NCBI RefSeq assembly: GCF_040448675.1
Contig: NZ_CP159289.1
Span: 6,927,001 to 6,991,000 of the forward strand
DNA: 64,000 nt
Direction: 5' to 3'
Source of the DNA: Dyadobacter sp. 676
GTDB lineage: Bacteria > Bacteroidota > Bacteroidia > Cytophagales > Spirosomataceae
Made by a program: the position numbers and the translations under genes. This document shows, piece after piece, positions 1 to 8,437 of this stretch. Under the pieces are notes generated by a model, which was not told the origin of the DNA, did not search any database, and worked only from the letters and a program-made list of their open reading frames with translations. Each line of letters begins with the position of its first letter. Positions within the stretch are counted from its first letter, which is position 1.

Positions 1-492
1 GATAACAGGAAGAATGTGTCGATCGCCCGTTATCCTTCATCAGGCGACCTGTATACGCGTAAATTCCTCGACAAGCCCATCGCCAACAACGAGGGCAATA
101 ATGACTGGCCGGTGCTGCGCTACGCCGACGTGCTCTTGCTTTACGCAGAAGCGCTAAACGAAACGGGTTCTTCTTCGGAGGCCGTTCAGCCGCTCAATCA
201 GGTGAGAAAACGGGCGGGACTTACAGGACTTACAGTCGCCTCTCAGGCGCAATTGCGGGAGTTGATCCAGAAAGAACGCCGCGTAGAGTTGTGCTTCGAA
301 GGCCACCGCTGGCTGGATCTGCTCAGAACACGCCAAATGCTCCCGGTCATGACCCGGTACAAGGAGAATTACAAAGGGAAAGCATACCTGGTAGAATATT
401 ATGAGGTGGACGAAAGAAAGTACCGCTTTCCTATCCCATTCAGGGAAAGAAGCCTCAATCCGGCACTCACTCAAAATGAGGGTTACAACTAG
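1..492 (+). CDS. SusD/RagB-family lipoprotein, C-terminal part (cut by window edge)
   Basis: The open frame enters from base 1 without a start, so this is the last 163 residues of a longer protein. The motif ERRVELCFEGHRWLDLLRTR and the closing RFPIPFRERSLNPALTQNEGYN style are hallmarks of the SusD C-terminal domain (RagB/SusD). SusD proteins are outer-membrane lipoproteins that cap a SusC TonB-dependent channel and bind glycan before import. A SusC partner is expected just upstream, outside the window. The beta-helix protein at 524 follows after 31 bases on the same strand, so both probably belong to one PUL operon. The family call is sure; the substrate is not visible. Confidence 0.93.
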   Translation, partial: DNRKNVSIARYPSSGDLYTRKFLDKPIANNEGNNDWPVLRYADVLLLYAEALNETGSSSEAVQPLNQVRKRAGLTGLTVASQAQLRELIQKERRVELCFEGHRWLDLLRTRQMLPVMTRYKENYKGKAYLVEYYEVDERKYRFPIPFRERSLNPALTQNEGYN

Positions 493-523
493 TCGACTTT
501 AACAAGAAACGAACTCGTACAGC

Positions 524-1801
524 ATGCGAATTTTCCTGACGCCCCTACTCACTTTGCTGATCATCCGTTCGCTTTCAGCCGCAGGGCCCGGACCGGCTGT
601 TACACCGAACCAGTTTAAAAAGGGTTCGGATAGCGACCGCATCGACGCGGCAATCAAAGCCGCACAGAAAACATCCGGCGTAGTGGTAATCCCGGCAATG
701 AATGCGAATGGCTCGCGTATATGGAAGATCGACAGGGCCATTCTTTTACCCAATGATATCACGGTCATGCTCGACAACTGCACGATTCAGCTTTCCGACT
801 CATGCAGAGACAACATGTTTCGCAGCGACAATGTCGGTATCGGCATAACAGACCCCGTGTGGAGCAAAAACATCCATATCATCGGAATTGGCGAGGTTTA
901 CCTTAAAGGTGCGGAAAACCCGCGGGCCACGGGAGATGGCGCGCGCCGGCTGGCACTAGATCCCGAAGCGGAAATCAAAAAGGGCAACTGGCGGATAAGC
1001 TATGGCAGCGATGCCGGCGACCCCGCCCAAAAGCAAACCGGCGACTGGCGCAACATCATGATCCTGATTGCCAAAGTCGAGAACTTCTCCCTGAAGAATG
1101 TGAATATACAGAATTCTCATGCCTGGGCGGTTAGCTTTGAGCGGACGAGGCAAGCCAAACTTTCCGATATCCACATTCACAATCCGGAGGAAATTACCGT
1201 CCGGGGCAAGAAAGTGAAGGTTTTCAATAAAGACGGCATCGATCTCCGGCAGGGATGCAAAAATTTCACGATCAATAACATTTCGGGCTTTACTGGAGAC
1301 GATTTTATCGCCCTGTCGAGCCTGGATGTCCGCGGCGCTTTGCACGATTCCAACGGGAGCATTACTTCCACAATGGTTACGACCAGCCGTTGGAACGGAC
1401 CGCAGGACGACACTGAGCAGATTTTCATCACCAATGTCAACTGCGAGTCGATCTGCCGAGGAATCGCGATACGGGCCAGCGACAGCGCTGGTATCCATCA
1501 CGTCTACATTCAGGGCCTGATCTCACGGGAGGTGCCCGGGCAAGGCGGAAAGCACAATGCAGTACTCATCGGCGGCAAGGGTTATGGAGCACCCTCGCAG
1601 CCCGGCAAAATCAACCACATCCAGGTAATGAATGTGATGTCCACCGGCCATTCCCCGTTCATGATCGAAGCACCTGTTGCCGATTGCCACTTTATGAACG
1701 CTATCTACGAAGGTCGCGATAAAGAATTGATCCATTATGCCATGGATAAAAGCACAATGAGGAACATAACGGAAACAAACCTGAAAAAGGTCGGAAATTA
1801 A
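524..1801 (+). CDS. Secreted right-handed beta-helix protein, GH28/polygalacturonase-like
   Basis: The 425-residue product starts with a hydrophobic signal peptide (about residues 1-20). It then shows the pectate-lyase/GH28 beta-helix pattern: an N-terminal segment rich in AIKAAQ and VVVIPA, and short strand-turn repeats such as ENFSLKNVNIQNSHAWAV. NKDGID (235-240) and GDDFIAL (258-264) match the aspartate motifs of GH28 polygalacturonases. The later GHG and RIK motifs of classical GH28 are not obvious, so activity on galacturonan is uncertain and a lyase or a non-canonical GH28 is possible. It lies 31 bases after a susD end, which suggests a periplasmic or surface glycan-degrading role in that PUL. 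Confidence 0.8.
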   Translation: MRIFLTPLLTLLIIRSLSAAGPGPAVTPNQFKKGSDSDRIDAAIKAAQKTSGVVVIPAMNANGSRIWKIDRAILLPNDITVMLDNCTIQLSDSCRDNMFRSDNVGIGITDPVWSKNIHIIGIGEVYLKGAENPRATGDGARRLALDPEAEIKKGNWRISYGSDAGDPAQKQTGDWRNIMILIAKVENFSLKNVNIQNSHAWAVSFERTRQAKLSDIHIHNPEEITVRGKKVKVFNKDGIDLRQGCKNFTINNISGFTGDDFIALSSLDVRGALHDSNGSITSTMVTTSRWNGPQDDTEQIFITNVNCESICRGIAIRASDSAGIHHVYIQGLISREVPGQGGKHNAVLIGGKGYGAPSQPGKINHIQVMNVMSTGHSPFMIEAPVADCHFMNAIYEGRDKELIHYAMDKSTMRNITETNLKKVGN

Positions 1802-1831
1802 TATCAGCCGATAAGCGCCCGTATCTCCTGG

Positions 1832-2010
1832 CTATTGAATACTATAACCGCCATCTACAACCAATGTATGTCCTACCACCAGACTGGCGGCATCGCTCCA
1901 CAGCCATACAACGGTGCTCGCAATTTCCTCGGGACGTCCCAGCCGCCCTACCGGAACGGATTGTATCATGGCGCCGAGCACCTCTTGCTGCCCGCCGGCA
2001 ACCGTTAAGC
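1832..2010 (-). pseudogene. C-terminal remnant of a short-chain dehydrogenase/reductase (SDR)
   Basis: On the minus strand the last 60 or so residues read VAGGQQEVLGAMIQSVPVGRLGRPEEI, then VVWLWSDAASLVVGHTLVVDGGYSIQ (pieces quoted separately). This is the unmistakable C-terminal end of a classical SDR (GRxxxPEEIA, LxSDAAxxVxGxxLxVDGG). No Rossmann-fold glycine motif, catalytic Tyr-x-x-x-Lys or plausible start lies upstream. Similarity stops near 2005-2010, where sequence of an AraC regulator begins on the other strand. It is a dead fragment left by a deletion or rearrangement. Confidence 0.75.
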
Positions 2011-2015
2011 CGCAA

Positions 2016-2372
2016 GGCCGTGCGCTGCTATTCCATCCCGACCTGATCCGGGGGACTGCATTAGGCAAGCACATCGACGATTACAGCTTCTTTTCCTACG
2101 AAAGCAGGGAAGCCCTGCATTTACCCGGAAAAGAGCACAAAATCGTTTTGGATTGCTTTGAAAAATCCGTTATGAACTCGAACAGGGGACTGACAAGCAT
2201 AGCAAGCTGCTCATCCGAACGGCTACCGGTCGCTCATCTAGCCAGGGCACTTCATCACTCCATCCCAAAAACGGCAGTGACCGTTCCCAACCGAGCGCTG
2301 CTTTCAAATTATGTTCAGCCAATAAACGATTATGGATCGGCAAGCCACTTTCCGGTGTTTATAAAAAAATAA
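2016..2372 (+). pseudogene. Internal fragment of an AraC-family transcriptional regulator
   Basis: From about 2016 the plus strand encodes GRALLFHPDLIRGTALGKHI followed by DDYSFFSYESREALHLPGKE. This is the typical middle of the cupin-like sensor domain of Bacteroidota AraC regulators, just before their DNA-binding part. The following residues (CFEKSVMNSNRG, later RALLSNYVQPINDYGS) keep only a loose resemblance, and the frame stops at 2372 with no double helix-turn-helix. The N-terminal part is missing too. AraC regulators of this kind often sit beside SDR genes, so this fragment and the SDR tail next to it may derive from one ancestral pair that lost its middle. Confidence 0.65.
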
Positions 2373-2430
2373 ATTTAAGTTGTAATCCGGTTTGAAAGCA
2401 CCGGTTATGAAGTTACTAAAATAGCGACCT

Positions 2431-2814
2431 ATGAATACGACAGACAATAGGTTCTCAGCCGAAGAACTGAAAAAAATCGATCAGGCCGACGACCTTAAAA
2501 TCTCTCCGTTACGGAGTGACGGCGTGACCTTTGGCACACCCACCTGGATATGGGCCGTCGTTGTCGACGGTGACCTTTATGTGCGCGCCTACAATGGGAA
2601 GAACAGCAGTTGGTACCAGTCGGCTGTGCAGCGAAAAGCGGGTCGCATACACGCGGCCGGAATGGTGGAAGATGTGATTTTCGAAAACGTTCCCAGCGAT
2701 CTGGACAATGCCATCGACGAGGCTTATAAAGCAAAATACAGCAGCAGCCCCTATTTACCGCCGATGATAAGCGAAGGACCTAAACGGGCGACGATCAGGA
2801 TTCGGAGGGAATAA
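2431..2814 (+). CDS. DUF2255 family protein
   Basis: This 127-residue cytoplasmic protein has no signal peptide. It has the DUF2255 layout: FSAEELKKIDQADDLKISPLR at the start, then the strand segment PTWIWAVVVDGDLYVRAYNG, NSSWYQSAV, and a basic C-terminus. Members resemble split-barrel flavin-binding (pyridoxamine oxidase-like) proteins in pattern, but no biochemical function is established. It lies 28 bases before the epoxide hydrolase on the same strand and could be cotranscribed with it. Confidence 0.85.
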   Translation: MNTTDNRFSAEELKKIDQADDLKISPLRSDGVTFGTPTWIWAVVVDGDLYVRAYNGKNSSWYQSAVQRKAGRIHAAGMVEDVIFENVPSDLDNAIDEAYKAKYSSSPYLPPMISEGPKRATIRIRRE

Positions 2815-2841
2815 CAAGGAAGGCATTGAGCTGGCGTTCGA

Positions 2842-4056
2842 ATGCTTTCATTATTTACCGCTGCTGTGGCAAGCATTTTTTGCCTTGTCAATGATCAACA
2901 AACAACGCCTGACATGCAAGCTTTTCAAGTCAATATTTCGCAGCAAATCGTCGGGGATTTGCATGCCCGCCTTCGCAATACACGCTGGCCCGACAGTCTG
3001 TACGAACCCGGCTGGCAGCTGGGGACCGATATTACTTACCTGAAAGAAATCACCGACTATTGGCAAAATACGTTCGACTGGGGAAAGCAGCAGGAGAAAT
3101 TAAATGAGCTGCCGCATTTCACCACCGAGATCGATGGGACCAACATCCATTTCATTCATCAGAAAGGAAAAGGGCCCAAACCGGTCCCATTGTTATTGTG
3201 TCACGGCTGGCCGGATTCATTTCTCCGTTTCCGGAAACTGATGCCGCTGCTGACCGATCCGGTCGCATACGGCGGCGATCCGGGCGACGCATTCGATGTT
3301 ATCATCCCCAGTTTGCCGGGCTTTGGTTTTTCGGACAGACCTGCTGAAAAGAAATCTTTCATTGCATGGACCGCCCGCCTGCTGCATCAGTTGATGACAC
3401 AAACCCTGGGCTACACACGCTATGCGGCCCACGGAGGAGACGTCGGCAGCGGTGTAGTCGAACGCCTGGGAATGACCGTACCCGATTCGCTGATCGGTAT
3501 TCACTTGCTGGACATTCCTTACCGGCATCTTTTTACCATACAGCCCGACGATCTGGATATCCAGGAAAAGCAATATCTGGAAGCAGGCCGAAACTGGCAA
3601 TTCACCGAAGGAGGCTATGCGATTGAGCAATCCACCAAACCACAATCCCTCGCTTACGGCCTGAATGACTCTCCGGTTGGCCTGGCGGCCTGGATACTGG
3701 AAAAATTTCACCGGTGGAGCGATTGCGCCGGTAATCTGGAAAACAGCTTCACAAAGGACGAGCTGTTATGCAATATTACCCTCTATTGGGTGACCCAAAC
3801 GATCCGATCGTCGTTCTCTCCTTATTTTGATCAGGACCAGGCCCCCGCCCGGATGGAGGAAAAAATCAGCGTCCCGACCGGCGTAGCCATATTCCCGAAA
3901 GATATCATTCCTGCTCCGAGAAGTTTTGCCGATAGATTTTATAACGTCGTACGCTGGTCCGAAATGCCGAGGGGAGGTCATTTCTCCGCCTGGGAAGAAC
4001 CCGGGTTACTGGCTGCCGAACTTCGGGAATACCTCCGTCCGCTACGGGCTGCGTGA
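2842..4056 (+). CDS. Epoxide hydrolase (alpha/beta hydrolase with EHN N-terminal domain)
   Basis: The protein has the N-terminal epoxide hydrolase domain (FQVNISQQIVGDLHARLRNT, then RWPDS and a WQNTFDW segment) followed by an alpha/beta hydrolase core. HGWP (121-124) forms the oxyanion hole, GGDVGS places the nucleophile Asp at 200, and GGHFSAWEEP near the end carries the catalytic His at about 380. Such enzymes add water to epoxides. The first 24 residues are hydrophobic and could be a weak signal sequence. The ATG at 2914 (MQAFQVNIS) fits the family's usual N-terminus and is the alternative start. The stop lies 19 bases from the convergent lyase gene. Confidence 0.9.
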   Translation: MLSLFTAAVASIFCLVNDQQTTPDMQAFQVNISQQIVGDLHARLRNTRWPDSLYEPGWQLGTDITYLKEITDYWQNTFDWGKQQEKLNELPHFTTEIDGTNIHFIHQKGKGPKPVPLLLCHGWPDSFLRFRKLMPLLTDPVAYGGDPGDAFDVIIPSLPGFGFSDRPAEKKSFIAWTARLLHQLMTQTLGYTRYAAHGGDVGSGVVERLGMTVPDSLIGIHLLDIPYRHLFTIQPDDLDIQEKQYLEAGRNWQFTEGGYAIEQSTKPQSLAYGLNDSPVGLAAWILEKFHRWSDCAGNLENSFTKDELLCNITLYWVTQTIRSSFSPYFDQDQAPARMEEKISVPTGVAIFPKDIIPAPRSFADRFYNVVRWSEMPRGGHFSAWEEPGLLAAELREYLRPLRAA

Positions 4057-4075
4057 CGAACGGAGGTCTCCTCTC

Positions 4076-7000
4076 CTACCGGACGAACCGGGACACCAGG
4101 AGCATGCCTCGGTCCTCGAAATGCAAAAGATAGTAACCGGGATCAAGCGCTGAAACGTCGAGAACGGATTGAGCCTTACCCCGCAAGACCGCCACCTTGT
4201 GCAACAGCCGTCCATCGGCACCGATAATGCGCAGCGAAGCCCCGTCTCCGGCTACCGGATGTGATACGTTCAGTACCGACACGGAAGGGTTCGGATAAAC
4301 GCTCAACGCGATTTCCGCAGCCTCGCGTGAAATTAAAGCCTTCCGACCGGCTACCGAATTGCCCCGAGCCGTGGATAGCTGAGTTGAAGCCAGCGCGCTG
4401 TCCATGGCAACCACAAACGGGGAAAAAACTGTGTACGGCTGGGCACTTTGGGTAGTGAACGGTCCGCTGCCGGTTATTGTCGTGGACTGCTGCTGCCAGC
4501 TGCCGCCCGTAAAGTGCCCGATGACGTGGGTTCCGCTAAGGGAAAAACCGGGAGCTCCGGCGGCATTGGAAGCGTTCCACTGAAATGTCAATTTTGCACT
4601 GCTCCCACCCGGCTGATCTTCGGCGACTTCCCAAACAAGCGGTATCACCTTCGTAGGGTTATTAATCGAAAGGCTCGTTAGCGAATTGCGCACGCTGGCG
4701 GTAAAATAATCCTCCGTACCCGTATTCACGATCGATAACGGTGTGTAACTACCGGTTGCGGGGCCAACGGGGAAGGATTTGACGGTCGCGCCCACTGCCA
4801 GACGCAAGCCAGCCGTTCCCGGGGTTACGACAAACTTGTTTGCATCGGTACCGGTAATACTCCCCCGGACCGATAGATCCCCGGAAGCCAGAATAAGCTT
4901 GCCCGCACTGAAAACGAGATTGCCTCCAACTGTCAGCGGGCCCTGCAATGTTACACCGCTGGCGTTCGCAATATTCAGCCGCTGCACATGGTCATTCAAA
5001 AAGGTGCCGGCGGGTATTTGCTGCGCGCTGCTCCCGCTCATATAAATGCCGTAGGTCGTACCTCCGCCGCCGATGCTGGTGGTCAACTTTCCCGAACCTA
5101 CGGTAATCGAGCCATCTATGTACATCGACAAGCCGGTTTTACCTTCCGCGGTAAATACGCCTCGTTGTAAGGTAAGGTCCTTTACGCGGAAAAAGTTACC
5201 GCCCGCCTGTGTCGACTTAACACCCGCTGGGTTATCGATTACCACGCTACCCCAACTTCCACCCGCCAGCGACGACTGTCCGGGAATGGTTTGCTGCGCC
5301 GTCCCGGAAAAAGTAATGACGCCGTTATTGATAAACTTGTTGGTGGTACTGAAAACACCGAAAACGGATGTTTGTACCGTCATTGTCGCATTGGCTGGCA
5401 GGTTTGTCGCCGCGATATTGTTCTGCCACCTGTCTCCTTCCCGAATCAGGACAGATTTCGCGAAGCCGCCCGGAGGCGCATTACCTGCTCGGGGCACTCG
5501 CCACTCTGCCCCATCGTTCACCTGCCAGTTGGTGATCGAAGCCAGGTCCACCGGCCCGGCGCTTCGAAAAACATTGTAAAACGGTTCCAAAGCAATAACC
5601 GGGCGCTGTGCCGGACCCGCCGCCTCCCGAGAGCTGAACTCGGCGTATGCATCCGGATTTTGGACCGTGGCCACAAGTTTGAAAGAAACCACACTGTCGG
5701 CAGGTATACCCGTAAAAATGCTGCTGATATCGAACTCGTTGTAACCGGTTCCGGTGGCGCCGGCAATGCTGTCGACCGGCGTACCGGCCGCAGGCTTATT
5801 ATTCCAGTTGATATTGCTTTCCGTCCAGCTGTTATCAGGCACCCGGTATAATTTCCAGCGGGTAATATCAGCTGTGGGGCCGGCGGCCGCGCGGTAGAGC
5901 CTTAACCTGGCCGTCGCAACCGAAAAATGCGCCGGCAGACCGTGCAGATCAAATTTCAAAAACGACTCCCGTGCGTAACCCGCTGCGTCTTTCTTCACAA
6001 CCAGCCTGGGATTTGTACCATAGTTGGTCGACGCGTAGGCTCCATCACGCACATATGCGTCCGCCAAAGCACCCCTTGTGAACAGCGCCACGGTATCCGG
6101 TGCCTGTTCCGAAGGGTCGCTCACGTCACCGACATTAACCGAAAAGGAAATAGACGACCCTTTAAAATTACCCGACGGCAGTGTAACCTTTTTGTTGATC
6201 GCCGCGGCCGTACCCGGGAATGTGACGGCGACATTAACCGTGACCAGATTCTGCGTCGGATCGGCGAGCGTAACCTGTACAGTGCTCTGTCCCACATTTT
6301 TGATCATCGCAACGGCCGGTTTGTCGAGCTGGATTTTCATTCCTGTAGAAGTGTCGAGAATACTTCCCGGCTTATAAAATACAGCCTGCAAAATATGGAG
6401 GCCGGCATGTTTGACCGCCTGGACACTGTCCGAATTGGCCAGGATTTCAATACCCGACACATTGTAGGCTGACATGGCCGAGGCATTGGCTATACCGGGT
6501 ACCACTATATAGGCATATTTCCCATTGACCGGGGCCACGCCATGGTTAAACCACAACTTAAAGACTTCCTGTGAAACCGTCGCATTCGAAATATTGCTTA
6601 ATGTATTGATACGCGGGCGCCAGTTGCCTGTCTGGACCACGTTGCTGACCGAAAGGTTTCCACCCGAAGGAAAAAAGTATCCGGTGCTGTCGTGCAGCAC
6701 CCAGGCGGGCGCAGCGTTAGCAACGGAACCCGCGGCCAGGGGCGTCTGGGCTCCGTTTTCCGAAACAATGACATTTCCTTTCAGCCACGACTGGTTCACC
6801 GTCGTGGTGATATTCTCGGCCTGGGTACTGCCTATACCCGCTCCAAGACAAACAACCTCGTTGTCGAAATGAAACCAGGATTTCTTACCGGTCACCCCGT
6901 CATAGTTCAGTTCAAAAGCGGCGACCGCATAGGTGCTGTCCGTTGCCCCGCCGGCAAACTGCGTACTGCCCGGCACCGGGTTGTAGACGCCGGCATCAGG

Positions 7001-8302
7001 GACCGCAGAGCCGGCGTCCGTCGCATAGTCCCGGTTAGTAACGCCGGGGATCTTATCCCATTCCCATACCGGCGCAATACCCTGATACTCATCTCCCCTG
7101 CGGCGGATATTTGTCGCTCCATCCGAAAGGAATCTGCCCAGCAGGTTTTCTCCGTTGATAGACTCCACGCGCCGCGTTCTGGTAGAAACCAGGAAAGTGC
7201 TGAACATGTATCCCGGCCTCAGGTGCAGATCGTAGTCTGCCAGCCAATAATGCTTGTGCTCCGACGGCGCCTGATAACTGGCCGGCTGCGTACCCTGAAA
7301 CCGCGCCAGCGCGGCATTCCAGGTAGCGAGATTGGCAGGGTCCACCATTTTGGCGTGGTTAATAACGCTGATCGGCGGCGTCGAAGGGCCGGGTGAAGCG
7401 ATACCCCGCCCCAGAACATTGAAATCAAAATACCTGCCCCGGATGGTTTTCAGGTAGGTTTCTTTATAAAATCCGGAAAGCAGGTTTCGCGTGGCGGCCG
7501 GCATTTGATAGGAAGTGCCGGAAAAAACGACAGCGCAGGCATACGAAGTACTTACAAAGGCATTGCCGTATGTCCCGATCATCTGCTCGGTTTCATGTTG
7601 CAAAAAGGAATTGTCATATTGAAGCCCCTCCGTCCCTACCGCGGAAATGGTCACGGCGTTATAGATATAATTAGTCGCCGTGGTCAGCTTGGCGCTGTTG
7701 CGTGTCAGCGCGGCACTGATCGCGAAATGGTAGGCTACCACCTGGATATTGGAGCCGGTATAGGCCGATGGCGGGTTGAAATAGCTGCTCTCCATCCTGT
7801 TGTTGATGAGGCTGTCTTCCAGCGATTGCGGCAGCCCCGTACCTGCCTGTCGCATAATGCTAAGGATCCGCCCCAGGGCCGTCGGACAGTTGACCTGGTT
7901 ATCGTACCAGTTCGACGACTGCGGATTGCGGGTATACCAAAACCGCAGCGACTTTAAAATGCCGGCATACAGCGTGCTGTTCTGGTAATATTGATTCGCC
8001 GGATGCGTGTAGGCAAGTGCAAAATTCATCACCCGCGAAGAAATATGCGCAAGGCAGGGAAACGAAGCGCTGTTATCCGCATAATTCAGATCAGCCCAGG
8101 AGCCGTCGCTTTGCAAAGTGGGAAGAAAGTTCGTAACAAAATAATCCATCGTGGCATTCGTCGTGCCTGCCCGTTGCAGCGAATCGACACGCCGGACGAT
8201 CTGATCAAATTCCTGTGCGGCGCAGGGAGCGGCACGCACCAGTGAAACCATAAAAAATATGGGCATTGTCCAATTCCGAAAAAGATGCAATAACTGTTTC
8301 AT
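4076..8302 (-). CDS. Secreted polysaccharide lyase family 8 with DNRLRE-like and T9SS sorting domains
   Basis: This 1408-residue protein starts at ATG 8302 (MKQLLHLFRN), which gives a clean signal peptide ending near AAPCAAQ; the frame is open 60 bases further up. Residues about 30-700 form a PL8 lyase (alpha-toroid plus beta-sandwich). TGSN (Asn185), FLQH (His236), TYGN (Tyr245) and GRG (Arg299) match the order and spacing of the known PL8 catalytic tetrad. A DNRLRE-type module (roughly 740-920, ending in AEFSSREA), repetitive beta-rich sequence, and a C-terminal YPNPS...DPGYYLLHF T9SS tail follow. PL8 enzymes cleave uronic-acid glycans such as chondroitin, hyaluronan or xanthan; the exact substrate is not readable. 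It is the last gene of the PUL-A operon. Confidence 0.9.
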   Translation of the reverse strand: MKQLLHLFRNWTMPIFFMVSLVRAAPCAAQEFDQIVRRVDSLQRAGTTNATMDYFVTNFLPTLQSDGSWADLNYADNSASFPCLAHISSRVMNFALAYTHPANQYYQNSTLYAGILKSLRFWYTRNPQSSNWYDNQVNCPTALGRILSIMRQAGTGLPQSLEDSLINNRMESSYFNPPSAYTGSNIQVVAYHFAISAALTRNSAKLTTATNYIYNAVTISAVGTEGLQYDNSFLQHETEQMIGTYGNAFVSTSYACAVVFSGTSYQMPAATRNLLSGFYKETYLKTIRGRYFDFNVLGRGIASPGPSTPPISVINHAKMVDPANLATWNAALARFQGTQPASYQAPSEHKHYWLADYDLHLRPGYMFSTFLVSTRTRRVESINGENLLGRFLSDGATNIRRRGDEYQGIAPVWEWDKIPGVTNRDYATDAGSAVPDAGVYNPVPGSTQFAGGATDSTYAVAAFELNYDGVTGKKSWFHFDNEVVCLGAGIGSTQAENITTTVNQSWLKGNVIVSENGAQTPLAAGSVANAAPAWVLHDSTGYFFPSGGNLSVSNVVQTGNWRPRINTLSNISNATVSQEVFKLWFNHGVAPVNGKYAYIVVPGIANASAMSAYNVSGIEILANSDSVQAVKHAGLHILQAVFYKPGSILDTSTGMKIQLDKPAVAMIKNVGQSTVQVTLADPTQNLVTVNVAVTFPGTAAAINKKVTLPSGNFKGSSISFSVNVGDVSDPSEQAPDTVALFTRGALADAYVRDGAYASTNYGTNPRLVVKKDAAGYARESFLKFDLHGLPAHFSVATARLRLYRAAAGPTADITRWKLYRVPDNSWTESNINWNNKPAAGTPVDSIAGATGTGYNEFDISSIFTGIPADSVVSFKLVATVQNPDAYAEFSSREAAGPAQRPVIALEPFYNVFRSAGPVDLASITNWQVNDGAEWRVPRAGNAPPGGFAKSVLIREGDRWQNNIAATNLPANATMTVQTSVFGVFSTTNKFINNGVITFSGTAQQTIPGQSSLAGGSWGSVVIDNPAGVKSTQAGGNFFRVKDLTLQRGVFTAEGKTGLSMYIDGSITVGSGKLTTSIGGGGTTYGIYMSGSSAQQIPAGTFLNDHVQRLNIANASGVTLQGPLTVGGNLVFSAGKLILASGDLSVRGSITGTDANKFVVTPGTAGLRLAVGATVKSFPVGPATGSYTPLSIVNTGTEDYFTASVRNSLTSLSINNPTKVIPLVWEVAEDQPGGSSAKLTFQWNASNAAGAPGFSLSGTHVIGHFTGGSWQQQSTTITGSGPFTTQSAQPYTVFSPFVVAMDSALASTQLSTARGNSVAGRKALISREAAEIALSVYPNPSVSVLNVSHPVAGDGASLRIIGADGRLLHKVAVLRGKAQSVLDVSALDPGYYLLHFEDRGMLLVSRFVR

Positions 8303-8391
8303 AGACGCTGAATTGAAATAAATGGACATGGGAATAGCTGCGCCGCCCGAACCCGGCGACAATCAGCTTTGAAGAAATAAAGGGAAGTCTG

Positions 8392-8426
8392 CATGCACCG
8401 ACCGGCCAGTCGCCCGCCGATGCATG
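8392..8426 (-). other. Stem-loop between susD and the PL8 gene
   Basis: A 9-bp inverted repeat (CATGCACCG at 8392-8400 against CGATGCATG at 8418-8426, one G-U pair) sits in the 135-base gap between susD and the lyase. In the operon direction it is followed by a pyrimidine-rich but interrupted stretch (CAGACTTCCCTTTATTTCTTC), so it is at best a weak terminator. An mRNA-processing or stability element that lowers lyase expression relative to susCD is as plausible. Confidence 0.4.
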
Positions 8427-8437
8427 GTTACCGGCTG

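Noticed and set aside
2822..2872. In another frame GIELAFECFHYLPLLWQ resembles the SusD motif R-I-E-L-A-F-E-G-F-R-Y-x-D-L
   Set aside because: It is only 17 residues long with no flanking SusD sequence, and it overlaps the start of the epoxide hydrolase. It is tempting as a micro-remnant but too short to support.
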